Shown: positions 1 through 12,096 of the stretch, piece by piece
How the letters are laid out: the number at the start of each line of letters is the position of its first letter
How positions within the stretch are numbered: the first letter of the stretch is position 1
DNA from: Sphagnum compactum
Taxonomy: Eukaryota; Bryophyta; Sphagnopsida; Sphagnales
Reading direction: 5' to 3'
Length of the DNA stretch: 64,000 nt
Assembly: GCA_965153455.1 (NCBI GenBank)
Contig: OZ234503.1
Span: forward strand, 14,451,118-14,515,117
Made by a program: the position numbers and the translations under genes
Notes under the pieces: generated by a model
Told to the model about the DNA's origin: nothing
Database searches by the model: none
Seen by the model: only the letters and a program-made list of their open reading frames with translations

Positions 1-2832
1 GTGTTGGAGTTTGTAATGGCTCCTAACCTGCATTGGCCTGACACCATGTTCACTTTGGACCGCGGCACAGGAATTATCTTTACCTGTGATGCATTTGGCA
101 TGCACTACTGTACTGAAACGGTACAAATCTAGAGACCTTAAATCAGTGTTCTCTCTCTCTCTCTCTCTTTCATGCCCTAAAAGACATACCTGTACTGCTG
201 CATGTAATGAATGAATCCTGCAGTTTGGCTTTACATAGCTTCCACAATCTTCAGAGAATCTATACTGAGGCCAAAGAAATATACTATCATTCTAAAGATG
301 ATAATTGTTGGTATCTCCAGGTATACGATGAGGATCTGGAGAAACTGGAACCACATTTTCGGTTTTATTATGACTGTCTCATGCTCCCAAATTCTCGTTC
401 AGTACTGACTGCATTGAAGCGAGTGAGCAACATGAAGTTTGGGATCATTGCTGTTGGCCATGGCCCACTGCTACGATATAATGTTGAAGAGTTGGTGCAT
501 AGGTATGAGACCTGGAGCAAACGAGCACAAGAAAAGCAGCTGACATCTGTGGCTGTTCTCTATGTCTCTGACTATGGCTATAGTGACCGTCTTTCACAGG
601 TGAGAATTGCTGAACGATCACGACATTTGATTGGGATCAGATGTTGTGATTGGAATTGATGTCGTGAATTCCTTTGAGATTTTGGAACACATTTGCTGCA
701 TGTTTATGCTGCTAAGTATTTCACTACTGTTTGCAGGCAGTGGCCAGAGGCTTAACAAAGACAAATACTGGTGTCCAGATGATAGACCTGAATTCTACAG
801 ATTTGCAGGAACTAATGGAGGATGTAGGCAAGAGTGGGGCAGTGGTAATCATGGCCCCTCCCAGTTCTGGTCCTGCAAACATGGCAGTAAGCACACTGTA
901 TGCATCAATGAAGGGGAAGCAGGTGACTATCTACCATTTGACTTGATCTCCTCCACTCTGCAGGATTACTTCATTTTTCTGGTGTTTATAGTAGTTTCCA
1001 AGTGATCAAATTCAAAATTCAATTTGCAAGTTTGTAGGACAGACAACTAGTTTCCAAGTTTGAGGGGAGTGGATGGGATATGCAGCCTCTGCTGATAGCA
1101 GAGAGCTATGGTGGTGATGATGAGCCAGTGGATACTATGTTGGCACGCTTTGTGGGTCTTGGCATTAATTCTCCATTCCCTCCTTTGCGAGTCAAAGAAA
1201 GTCCAACAGAGGCAACGTAAGCCATGTCTATCTGTTGTTTGTAACTGCATGTATATTGGGAGCAATTTCTAGTCCAAGTTGACTGTGTTGGCTTGCTTCT
1301 AAATGACATCCACTGATCTATGATATTTTGCTATTGTGAATCCTTGAATCAAGATGTTCAAGATCCAATTTGCATCTTGTCTTACTGGGGTTCATTGGGC
1401 AGTGTTACAGGAATAGAAAGACTGCTTGCTTCTTACACTGAGTGGAGCTTCATTTTTTGGCAATTAACTTTGATGGTAGAAAAGGTTGGTTGTCTTAGAT
1501 ATATGTGTGATGGTGCAGGTATCAGGAATTTGAGGAGGCAGGTACTGATTTGGGTCAGTTGCTAACACAAAAGAAAGTCATTGAAACTAAGAAGGCAAAC
1601 ATGCCAAATGATATTGCAAAAGCAATTGGACGCATCTCTGGTGGTCTTTATGTTGTCACTGCTACAAAAGGATCCTCCAAGGGTGCTATGGTTGCATCCT
1701 GGGTTTCTCAGGTTAGTGAGAGATCTCTTGGCATTTTTTCCTGGATTCTCTGACCTCACTGCTAAGAAAGGATCCCCAAGGGTGCTCTGATCATATCCTG
1801 GGTGTCCAATGTTAGTGAGAGTTGCCCTGATATGACTTGAATTTGTGTTTTTTGACAACTCTGACCTATGAAACATTCCTCTCTAGCTGCTAATACAGAA
1901 GACTGAGCTTGAATAATGTGCTGTTGTGTTTGGATGGGGCATGTTGAGCAGGCCAGCTTCAAGCCTCTAGGTATTACAATTGCAGTTGCCAAGGATCGAG
2001 CTATTGAGTCACTCATGCAGGTGGGTTTCAACAAAAGGGAGTTTGATTTACTGTTCTACCAGAGTTAGTGGACATGATTTTTTTAAGCCATGGTCAGACA
2101 AGTGTGACATGTGGAATCTCTTGGGTGGCAGGTTGGTGATACATTTGTCCTCAACTGTCTTGAAGAGGGTAACTTTGCACCTCTGATGAAACATTTCTTG
2201 AAGCGATTTCCTCCTGGAGGTACTGCTTTTCACCCCTTTTAAGCCATTTGTTAAAAAAACTATGAATCGCATCCATCCAATTAGCTAACTGTATTGACAA
2301 CTGTGAAGGAAAACAATGGCTCCATTTGTACATTGGAATAATACTCTCCATTCCCACAAGTTGCAGATAATTAGGTAGCAAACAAAAACTTTCAGGCTCC
2401 ACCCCATGGAAGAAATTCCATATATAGTTGGCATGAAAACACCTGCAATATATAGTTGCACAACATGAATGTGATCTAATGTCACAGAAACCCAACCTTC
2501 CACCCTGCAATATCGCAGGTGCTTAAGGCTGTCATATTGTTATCTTGTCAGGGTTTGTCCATGTTCTTAACTGCAAAGATATTCAGAACTCATTTCGGCT
2601 TCTTATTGGTCATGGTTTTTCAGCGGACCGATTTGAAGGTGTGGAATGGACTCCAGCTGGAAACGGCAGTCCCATACTGAGTGCTGCCTTGGCATACATG
2701 GAGTGCACAGTGAAGAGTCGTTTGGAAACAAGTGATCACTGGATTACATATGCTGAAGTTGTGGATGGCAATGTGGCAAAACCAGATGGACGAACTGCTG
2801 CACATCACCGGAAAATAGGCAACTACTACTGA
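1..2832 (+). CDS. FLVB: Chloroplast flavodiiron protein, FLVB-type (5' end outside window)
   Basis: Class-C flavodiiron proteins sit at the stromal side of photosystem I and reduce O2 to water with electrons from PSI, protecting it under fluctuating light. Eight exons join in frame: <1-120, 321-599, 737-922, 1086-1216, 1519-1711, 1952-2020, 2132-2219, 2624-2832 (TGA), giving the last 424 residues. All introns are GT-AG. Domain order: end of the beta-lactamase-like diiron domain (residues 1-95), flavodoxin-like domain (about 104-235, with an FMN-loop-like SDYGYSDRL), and C-terminal flavin-reductase domain (about 250-424, ending HHRKIGNYY). Diiron ligands are visible as His in NLHWPDT, Asp in TCDAFGMH and His in AVGHGPLL; H and D are 19 residues apart, as in the family. 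From memory, FLVA/Flv1 proteins replace these ligands, so I assign FLVB; that subtype is an inference, the family is not in doubt. The transit peptide and N-terminus lie upstream of base 1. Confidence 0.9.
150..167. repeat. CT microsatellite in FLVB intron
   Basis: An uninterrupted CT run lies in the intron between the first two visible flavodiiron exons. It probably adds to the pyrimidine content of the intron and shows no other function. Confidence 0.8.
1657..1830 (+). repeat. Exon-intron tandem duplication (pseudo-exon) in the flavodiiron gene
   Basis: The end of exon 5 plus its splice donor (1657-1730) recurs about 100 bp downstream inside the following intron (1757-1830). Shared blocks include CACTGCTA, AAAGGATCC, CAAGGGTGCT, ATCCTGGGT and the donor GTTAGTGAGAG. 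The second copy has lost a base after AAAGGATCC and carries TGA, so it cannot encode the flavin-reductase segment. Use of its donor-like GTTAGT would read through into a stop soon after exon 5. Confidence 0.8.
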
Positions 2833-3192
2833 GTGTGATCTCCCTGATTCACATCTCTCTTTTTGATGACCAGGTAAATTTGTACAAACTCATATACAGA
2901 AATCTGCAGAACTTTGCAGTTCTATCTCAAAACCCATTTTGATTTTGAAGGATCTCCGCAAGTTTATCTTTGTTGACTTAAGCTTCATATGGCAAATTAG
3001 CACATGCTCTAATGTGATTACTCTCTCATATGAGAACATGCATAGACATAGATAAAGCACCTGGTGAAGCTAGCACACCTGAAAGATCTTGCAGTTGTGA
3101 TGTGATTCAACAAGAAAAAGTACGTGTGTTGGTAGATTTTTGGACTTTGGTTTTGAAACTCTCTAACAAAGTGGCTGGTGAATGTGGCCAAT

Positions 3193-3735
3193 CTAGTGTT
3201 CGATTGTATTTGTTATCTGACTTGGTTTTTTCGTAATGCTCAATATGTGAGTTAAGGAGTGGAAATAGAAGCAACTTCTTGAAGAAAGCCAAACTCCAAA
3301 AATACAGCAGGAAAGGTAAATTCCAAGTAGGCAGGACTTAATTAAAGTTTCAACACATCTTTTGGTTTTGGATTTTTTTGTATTTGTCCTGTGGATTTCT
3401 AGTTGCATGCCGCATGTGAAGAGCGATGTTTGATAGTACCACATATCCCTTAACATTTTCAGGTACTCACAAAATGTATTTTCCCATGTCCACATCGTCA
3501 TTGACACACCAACACAACTATAGCATGATTGTGTTGATATGGACCCTGATAAAATTGATAGTGATACTTGTCGTCTTCCCATTTGTTCACTCAAATAACA
3601 CTTTATAGTCCCTTGCCTGCCATTCACATGTAGAAGTATCATGGTATTCCAAATCACAACATCATTTGAAAGTGTAGGGTACTGCTTGAGGAGTGGGGCA
3701 TTCCCAAAAGAGGAGCCCCTTGCCTGAAGCATCAA
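3193..3735 (-). pseudogene. Degenerate PPR-like fragment
   Basis: The minus strand is open for 180 codons and contains a pentatricopeptide-repeat-like stretch, NDVVIWNTMILLHVNGRQ, resembling the plant PPR consensus DVVxWNxMIxGYVxxGQ. Family-like text continues only by switching frame (for example GKIHFV and SLFTCGMQLE), so it looks like a frameshifted remnant. PPR proteins bind organellar RNA. No complete repeat array is left. Only the short WNTMI-type match supports the call. Confidence 0.45.
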
Positions 3736-3960
3736 CCAAGGGAGAGCTCGTCTCTGGAGAATACCCCACTGTCCAAGGGATTGTAAAGTTTGACCATCAG
3801 ATCTTTGTCAAGTGTACATATAAACTCAATAGAGCTGGACTCACATCAAGGGCTAGTACAGATAGTTTTATTCCATTAACTCTCTCTTGATTTGGGGATT
3901 AAAATGACTAAAATATCAGGAGTAAACAAACCGTAGGGTAAATAAAATAGTACGAGGGGG

Positions 3961-4201
3961 TTAATTTAACCCTACATTGAAGCATTCACATTGATGGGTC
4001 TTCCCAAACTACAGCTTAGGGTTTATTTAACCCTACATTGAAGCATTCACATTGATGGGTCTTCCCAAACTACAGCTTAGGGTTTATTTAACCCTACATT
4101 GAAGCATTCACATTGACGGGTCTTCCCAAACTACAGCTTGGGGTTTATTTAACCCTACATTGAAGCATTCACATTGACAGGTCTTCCCAAACTACAGCTT
4201 T
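3961..4201. repeat. 61-bp minisatellite, four copies
   Basis: Four head-to-tail copies start at 3961, 4022, 4083 and 4144; the last is about 58 bp. Each contains AACCCTACATTGAAGC and CTTCCCAAACTACAGCTT. Copies differ at only a few bases (TGATGGG, TGACGGG, TGACAGG), so the expansion is recent. I see no coding potential. Confidence 0.95.
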
Positions 4202-4760
4202 GGAAAATCTAGGAATTTTTCCCATGCTACCCGAAACATTTGGGCACTCTGAAGAATTCCTGAGAAATGTTTTCCAGGATGATTGAAAAGTTTTGGAGTT
4301 ATTATTCTACCCGTTAGTTTCGGGCAGATTACATAATTTTATAAAAATTCATTTCTGCTCAAAATTTTGGGAACCCTAAAATTGTCTAATGCTCTGAAAC
4401 GTTTGGGAGAAAGTTTCCAGATCCGCTTGAGAAACATTTGAGCATTTCCGGAATTTATAAGCTGTCCCAGAATATTACAAAGGTTTTTTATAAAAATGAT
4501 TGTCACCCAAAAAAATGGTCACTTTGGAAAAATCCTCGTGCTCAAAACATTTGGGCGTTTTGGGAATTTTTGTTTTGCCAGATAATTTTAGGCACCGTAT
4601 AAATGTTGAAGAAAGTTTTTTCACTCATGCCCAAAAAAATTGGGCAGTCTGGAAATATCCTGATGCTTGAAAAATTTCGGGCAGTTCGAGAATTTGTGTG
4701 CTGCCTGATAATTTTAGGCAGACTATAAAGGTTGAAAAAAAACTTTGTTACTGCCCATCT
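4202..4760. repeat. Degenerate repeats with TTGGGCA motifs
   Basis: Blocks of the type AAACATTTGGGC, GGAATTTT and ATAATTTTAGGCA recur through this stretch. The best-preserved pair starts at 4577 and 4703 (about 126 bp apart), sharing AGATAATTTTAGGCA or TGATAATTTTAGGCA followed by TATAAA and GTTGAA. Short palindromes such as GCCCAAAAAAATTGGGC also occur. It is probably an old tandem array or decayed element. Confidence 0.6.
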
Positions 4761-7700
4761 CTCCAGGTGTTCTCTTACACGAAAGAGAGTATGTTGGTGA
4801 GAACAACATTAGAAGCCCTTGTGAACATGAAGGGCTATTTTAACCCATTGACAAACTAACCTCCTTATTCCACCCTAATTTGATGCCAAATCTAGAAGAA
4901 ACTAAGATAACTTACTCCTGGGGTTAAGACATCCCAACACATTTATCCACCTCTTAACCCCAATGCCACGTCATTTGCCAACTCAGTTTTTACCCCCTTT
5001 TGTGTGAATGGGATAGCATCAGGGTTAATCATTCTTTTGGGTTATCCCTTTTGCCACCTCGAGTGTGAATCCAAAGTAGGAAGGGGCTATTTCTTTTGTT
5101 TATTTGTTTGTGGAAGAGGGGGAACCAATGAGATGGCATACACTTAAATATCAATCCATTGAATCAAAAGGTGGTGAACTTATCTAAATACCACTTCACT
5201 TGTAGCAAGATGTGTTGACTCTATTTAGATACTACATGTGAATTTTCTTTTGTTATGAGAGTCTCCAAAATTCTGTTGTGATAAGCCAATCAAAGAGGTG
5301 CATTGCAATTTTAATTTTCTAAAACTTGAGAAGCACCCCCAAGTAATCAATGGGAAAGCACACATTTACCCCCATAATTAATGCCCTTGCCATTAGCCTA
5401 GGTCAAAACGGGCAAAAAACCAAAAAATTCTTCTAGCCAATGAGGTGAAATAGCATGCACTTAGAGTGCCCAATTTTTTTTCTTTTGGGTGAAGGTAGGA
5501 ATGTTGGATTTCTTTTTTTCTCAATGTATTCCCAATGTGTTCCCACTATGTTCCGTTAAAGTTCCCAATCAATTCCTAACATGTTCCCCAAGTTTTCAAT
5601 GTGTTCCCCGACATCTTCTGAATAGCTCTTTGTACCTTTCATTCTTAACATTTACTAAAACCTTTTAAAGCTTACCTTTTTCGATAGTCAGGTGGGTGGT
5701 CTTAGTTTTTTCTTTGCTTCATTTTAGTTTTCATTTCTTTGTTGGATACTCCTTTTCCCAAAGTTCTATTTTGTAACATATATAATCAACCCAAGGGAAG
5801 AAATAATATATCTATTTTGGTCATTTAAAAAAATATATATTTAGAGACTGTGGCTTGAAGCTGTCTATGTAATAATGTAAGTATGTTATTCAAAAAAATT
5901 AATATATTTCAAAAATGTTATTAATTATGCTAATTTCTTCACTCCTTTCTCCTACCCAACTACATGAACATGAAACAAATGTAAGAAAATTTCAATAAAC
6001 ATTTTAAAATTTCAACTATTGTGACAATTTTTAATACCAAAGCTTACATTTTAATATTTATGAAAAATAGATATGGGTAATTTATCAATAATTTAATAAA
6101 ATCCTTGTAAAACACATTATAAAGCTTGGACATGAATGAATTTGCATAATGCTTTTGAACTGAATGCAACTCATTTGAATTGAATTCAAATACATTAAAT
6201 GAAATTTAAGATTCAATTAAATTCAAATTCTGAAAATGAAGTGAATTGAATTAAATACAAATTGGTTGAAATCAATTCTACCAAATCGTGAAAAAGACAC
6301 ATGTTAATTTGAGTTTTCATATCCACATATGTGGGATGATGAATGGATTGAGGTAGCTAGGTATTATGGAATGTTTTTTGTAATTGTCATAGGATCAACC
6401 ATGTAATATATGAGATAATTAAGTAATTATGAATTGTTTTTATAATTGTCACATGAACAATCATGTGTATTTGTCAAGTTGACAACCACTATTGGGCCTT
6501 ATGTATGTTTCACCTAAACCAATTTTGATTATCATCATCCATGAAATTTGACACATCATTGTGAATCCTTTCAATGTAAATGAAATTTGAAAAGTAACAT
6601 CAATCACTAACAATACTAAAAATTACAACTTTGAAAATACATACAAGTTTCTTTTTGTGATGAAGAAAGTATGAATTATATTTAATTATATTATTTTTCA
6701 AATGACATTCTATAACCTTGAATTAATTCAAAACTTTTTCCTGACCACAAGGTTCTATCTAATCCAAAGCCTGATTTATTTTTTTGTGAAGAGCCAATCC
6801 AAGAAGCCCATCATAAAAGAAGACATATTCGAACTTTTGGGGTCCTCCCACCTAATTAATATTGTAGGACCTTTTTAAGTTTGGCACTTGAATGCAAAAC
6901 AATTATTTTATTATTCAAAATCCTCCTCTCTAGTTTGTTTTTTAATAATTATGAAAGTTTAACAATAAATATAGGTAACTTCTTTGGTAGATTTCCTGAA
7001 CTTTGAACTTGTAACATAATGAGACCTTTTTATAACAATTTGCAGTGCTTCTTCTTGTTAAAAAAATGAGGAGACATAATGTTCCACCAATGGAATAAAA
7101 GAAATGTTGTCAATTATTGGATACCTGCTCCCCAATTATGAAAATTGGCCTAAAGCAAAAGGCTCATAAGTTTCGACTAATTTTTGTATTTTTTTCCTCC
7201 CTTGTAATTTCCTTAAATTTCAGCACCTCAAAAAAAAAAAAAATCTAAATTTTTTGACATTTCCAAAAATAATTTAGTTATTGCTGAACCTGAAAAGGTA
7301 CTAAGGTATGAGTCACAATAAACACCCATTTCCTGCAGCCATAATTACCAACTTATCAATTGACAATATCAGCTTACACTGTACTACCATACACTTGATC
7401 AATTTGTTGACCTTGCCTACCAAGGCAAGGATAGATTCATTATAGAGTATAGTAGGTTAAGGGATTTTGGGCCCTAAGTAATAATAGGTCTATTTTTATA
7501 TGAGGATTTTGGAAAGATGATATTGTGGCTTGTGTTGAAACTTGAGATTAGTTATAAAGTTATAATATCTTGAAGGATTTAGGTTTCTGGATTTTTGAAG
7601 ATTATATTTTTGTATAGTGAAATATTTGAGTTTCCATAGTTCTTTTTTTTGCCTTAAGATACTTTTTAATGTAAATGGCAAGGCCACAGTGTGATACACC

Positions 7701-8011
7701 ACCCTTGTTGATCACAAGTCAATATAATCTTTTAATATGTTTAGTGAACCACATTTATTCTGCCAAAGAGAAATAGTTCGTGTACCCAAGTGCAAAAAGG
7801 AGTGTGGGCGTTTTGAAAATGCTTAAGGGTTAATTCAAGGGTTTAGGGCTTAGAGAGTATTAATCCTAAGGGTAGGCTCAGGGTCATCCAAAAGGCCTAC
7901 AGAGTTCATTGGGCAGCTTTTCATCCTCATATTGAAGTGAACAAAAAGAAGACTGAAAATACCAAAAACACCTCTGTTGGGAACGTGTATGTTCCTAGAT
8001 GATTTTATTCG
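4761..8011. other. Intergenic AT-rich sequence
   Basis: No supportable gene. The stretch is AT-rich, with a poly-A run near 7230 and short repeats of the type AATTCAAAT near 6180-6260. The only structured part I recognise is the TTCCC-rich repeat at 5519-5632, annotated separately. Confidence 0.6.
5519..5632. repeat. Dispersed TTCCC-rich repeat, copy 1
   Basis: This stretch contains TGTTCCCCAAGTTTTCAATG, then TGTTCCCC and AATAGCTCT. Nearly the same order of blocks is found about 48 kb away at 53322-53436 in the same orientation. A dispersed repeat of unknown class; no coding sequence or terminal repeats were seen. Confidence 0.7.
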
Positions 8012-8155
8012 ATGAAAACCGACCATGGCTCGTTCGTGCCCGTCAATGACGACTTGACATTCATCCATCCATCCACCCATCTACGAGCTCCCTCGCCTGC
8101 ATTCGGAACAGACAAGAACTACATGAGCGGGAAGAGGGAGAAGAGAGAGAACACG

Positions 8156-9586
8156 ATGGAGTCGGAACAGCAAGCGCAAGCGGCTCCCACATCCTCTCCC
8201 TCGCCTGCTATGGCCATGGAAGACACTCTGGCCTCGGTACAGAGATCCCTGCTCCTTCTCCATCAGTTGCACTGCTCTGTTTCCTCATTTACCATGCCCG
8301 CGCAGCTCCTGCTTCTTGAACGCTTGTAAGTTCCATATCCCTCTTGATTAGGGTTTCCGAGTATTGACCGGATAGGTACTGGTTGTCACTCCGCAATCAA
8401 GAACAGAAATTTCTGAGGTTTTTTGGTTTACTTCATTTTTCAAATTCGCCTTGTAGTTGTGTCGAGTCCTGTCTTGCGGATTCTGATTTTTCCTAGTGAT
8501 GATAAAACCCTTCGAGTCATGAGAACGATGGCCATCGGTGGCCTTGTATCGCACATACGCTGCTGGGGTTTTGGATATACTGGTGATTGTATGCTGCTCT
8601 TGAGAATTAACCTTTCATTGTTGATTTTGGTGTGATCTACAGGAATGGACTAGCGAGTGAGCTAGAAGTGATGCACAAAGCTGCTGAGAATTGCCATATC
8701 CAAATTCCTCTTGAAGTTGTAAGGTGCATCCTTTCTTTTCTCTGCAGACGGAGGTGAGGGGGTGCTTGAGGTAATTTTGAAATTTTGGCGAAGTAATTCA
8801 TTAAAGCATCAGAAAAGGAGGTCTCTATTCTTGTGGAGTGGTTCATGATTAGCTTACTAAATCTGCCTTTTGTTCAAGGCATGAATTAGATTGCTCTGTT
8901 TTGTATCTCTTTTTTCACAGTTCAATGATCAGTGTTTTGACGAATTTGTTCTGGGAGCATAATTGCTGATTCATGTTGTCTGCAACAGATTCATAGATGA
9001 AGGCAGGAATCCTGATGAATACACAAGGAATTTACTCAATAGTTGTGTCCAGCGCAACCAAGTTAGCAGAGGAAAAGTAGATGCCTTCAAGGTAAGATAT
9101 TTGGAGAAACTTTCTGTTTTGCTTTTCTGGGGGCCATGGAATGAGAAGATCTTGATAAAGGAATGCCGTCTTCAAAAGTTGGGTTCTCACTAAGTGTCAT
9201 TTTGTATGATATAAGTTCAGTTTGCTTTCAGACTTGTTGATAAATGAAGAGTTGTCATGTCTTTGCAGGCACTGAGGAAGCATCTGCTGGAAGAAGCAGA
9301 GGATGCATTTCCAGATGAGATTGAGGCTTATAGGGCCATTCGGAACCAGTCATCTTTAGTAAGTACCTCATTCTCTTGTCACAGACTAAAGGTGATGGGT
9401 ATGTCCCTTTACATGCTCTACACTGTCAGGAAGGTTCTGCTGGCATGATTTGACTAGGTATGTAAAATAAGGATGCAGACATAGTGACATCAAGTGTGGT
9501 TGGCCATCATGCAGGAGGCAAGACGTGCACTACAATCATCAGACTTGCTGTCAAATGGAAATTTGAAAGTGAAGTCAGAACACTGA
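8156..9586 (+). CDS. MED10: Mediator complex subunit 10
   Basis: MED10 (Nut2 family) belongs to the middle module of Mediator, which links transcription factors to RNA polymerase II in the nucleus. Five exons join in frame: 8156-8325, 8643-8723, 8989-9091, 9269-9358, 9515-9586 (TGA), giving 171 aa, close to the usual plant length. The family core is clear: LNGLASELEVMHKAA, IQIPLEVVRFIDEGRNPDEY, TRNLLNSCVQRNQVSRGKVD, then LRKHLLEEAEDAFPDEIEAY and the tail LLSNGNLKVKSEH. Introns are GT-AG and 157-317 bp. ATG 8156 (context ACACGATGG) starts a typical low-complexity N-terminus; an in-frame ATG at 8012 would add 48 residues unlike MED10 and is taken as 5' UTR. The gene appears intact. Confidence 0.95.
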
Positions 9587-12096
9587 TATGACTTAACAGT
9601 GTATCTTCAGGTCCTAGTTGGTTTTGTTCCCATTCTGTAGTATCCTTGTGGAATTTTTGAACTTCAAACTTGGATTTTTTCATGTAAATACAGAACAAGC
9701 TTATAATCAGCAACATTAAAGATTCAGCACATTGATATTGTTCATTTTGCATGAGCTATGTACTTGAATCTTCAGAATACCCCCCATAGTGAGAAAATGA
9801 TTGTTATAGCTAGAGAGAAAACTAGTCCATCAGCCCTCCCTATGATAATGCTCTCCAAAACTATCTTTGCAGTGAACTTGGAAATGAAAGTCACCATATA
9901 TCCACAGTTTCTTGATAATGTGGAATACAGTACCAGGAGGCATGTTTGTGAGCTAGTTTAAAATGGTAATTTCTCACTAGCTGGCAACAAATTAAACCAA
10001 TTTTTTGCCTCATGTTACACCATGGGCAAAGTTTTGCACTCCAGTTTCATGAAACCTGGCTGTTTCTATTGAGCATGCAAGCTGAGATCCCACTTGTCAA
10101 CACAGGAATAGATGTGGAATATTAACAGGTTTTATGGTACTCTTTGAGCACTTCTTTTTATGATGGATTTGTCCACCCCTCATCACCTGGAATTCTGCAA
10201 GCTCCAACCAGGGCCATTGACAACAGCTGCACTTAGCTTACCGAATGTTGCCTTGATGATTGCCTCGTCTTGTACATATGGCTGTTCAACCAATAAGGTC
10301 AATAATGCAGGTGCAGCAGTGCAGCATTCCTGCTGCAGAAGTGCTGTACCATGGTGACACAAGCTTTCAGACAATAGATGGTTCCTTTTGTTGCCTCAAG
10401 CTTGTCCTCTTGCATGGTTCCCTCCATCCACTAGGGCCTCCCCTTCATCAATTAGGGCATCTCATCTCCTTTGAATCCTAGGTCCTTCTAGGACCTTCCT
10501 TTGACTGTTGACTCTGGTGTTCTATTTGACCTAGTTACCACTCTTCCCTTATCATCAGGTTATGAGATCCACTCTTCTCATCTGGTTATGAGATCCTCAC
10601 TTAGTGTTACAAGGCGAGTTAGTTTTTACACCTTAAGCTTACTTAGTAGGCATTAGGTGCAGATTTAAGGTGCCTCTGCACCTAGACCGGCGGCTGGCTC
10701 ATCCATCATCACCTTATAGTCTTAAATTGGTTAATTCATGATTTACTTTTTTGCCAGGGAAAGGTGTGATTGCAGGGGTCTGTTCCCAGCATTTTTTATT
10801 TGGCCCTGCTAGGTTTAGGGTTTTAACCCTAAACCGAAATGCTTACTAGTATGCAAAAATTGCCCCCTGGGGGCAACCACTCTACTACATAATCCAGATA
10901 TTCCATACTCCAGACCTACACATAAGGAGAAATTGAATCTATAAATAAAATAACGCCCACCTTATAACTGGGTCCTAATACTGTCTTCATAAACCACAAT
11001 ATGCCAGATTTGAGAGGTAACTGCATGATACGAAGCTGCAAAAATCCAGCAGGGATAAGAGCATGGTATTCATCAAATCCACCCTTCACCATTTCGCCAG
11101 GTCTCAGTCATGCATGCTCATCTGCCACCCCAAATCTGGCATGTTTGCAACTTAGCAAACAGCCAGGAGGAATAAGAGCATAGTCAATATAGGTGGAAAG
11201 TACATGCTCATCTGCCACCCCAAATCTGGCATGTTTGCAACTTAGCAAACAGCTAGGAGCAATAAGAGCATATTCAATATAGGTGGAAAGTACAGGGGAG
11301 CTATGGTCCATTGCCGTGATATTTGAATATTTGAACTATACATTTATTGTATCTACACTTCACGTTACCTTTACTTGTAATACAAGTAATAATTTATATT
11401 GTTTAACAGATTGCTAATTGCAACTTTAACCAAAACTTGCACAACACGGAAATAGATTGAAATACATAGCAAATTGATAGATGGCCATCTATTATTCTGC
11501 ATCAAATATCCACTATCATGGACATATTGAAAAAAAGCAATACAGTGGATCTGATGTATCCTCCATCAAGGAGGGGGAAAACCACAAGCTATTCAACTGT
11601 GTCAACAACTTTGAACTTTTCCATCAATTCTTGGTCCCCCAACTGCTCCCAAGACAAGACTTATTTTCATAGTTGCTATCATTCCCACCCCAGTAAAACA
11701 AATCCTATATCCCCATCTACTGCATATGCCCATCTCAACTCTCGCACTGGTGCACCAAGAGGATAATTCCTGCAACACTTGGAGAGAGATTATGCAGAGC
11801 AGGAAGTGCAATATTATTGTCCTCCCTCCTGTTTTGCAACTAAATACAGGAGGACATTTCTGCTTAAATTTTACCAAAAGGAAAAACGTGCACAAACTTT
11901 GGAAGGTTTTGTCAACAACTCCATCCCCTATTCGGTCCTGCTTCCTCGAGAATATATTCCTAGAAAGCACCTCATCTTTTTTTTTGGTGTAAGAGACACA
12001 CTGCAAGTCCTTCCAGGATCCTCAGAGCTCGTTTTATGCGACAACCCATTTGCTCAGCTGGCAGCATCTCCAAGTTGCCTGCCAAGCGACCACCAG
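9587..12096. other. Intergenic stretch downstream of MED10
   Basis: No recognisable gene. Open frames here (for example 11779-12195 on the plus strand, 138 codons) have no family resemblance that I can see. The only structure noted is the 90-bp duplication at 11114-11293. Confidence 0.5.
11114..11293. repeat. 90-bp tandem duplication
   Basis: Two adjacent units (11114-11203 and 11204-11293) share ATGCTCATCTGCCACCCC, AAATCTGGCATGTTTGCAAC and AATATAGGTGGAAAGTACA. Only a few substitutions separate them, so the duplication is recent. Non-coding as far as I can see. Confidence 0.9.

Noticed and set aside
8012-8155. Upstream in-frame ATG extending MED10 by 48 residues
   Set aside because: The extension does not resemble MED10, and the length from ATG 8156 already fits the family.
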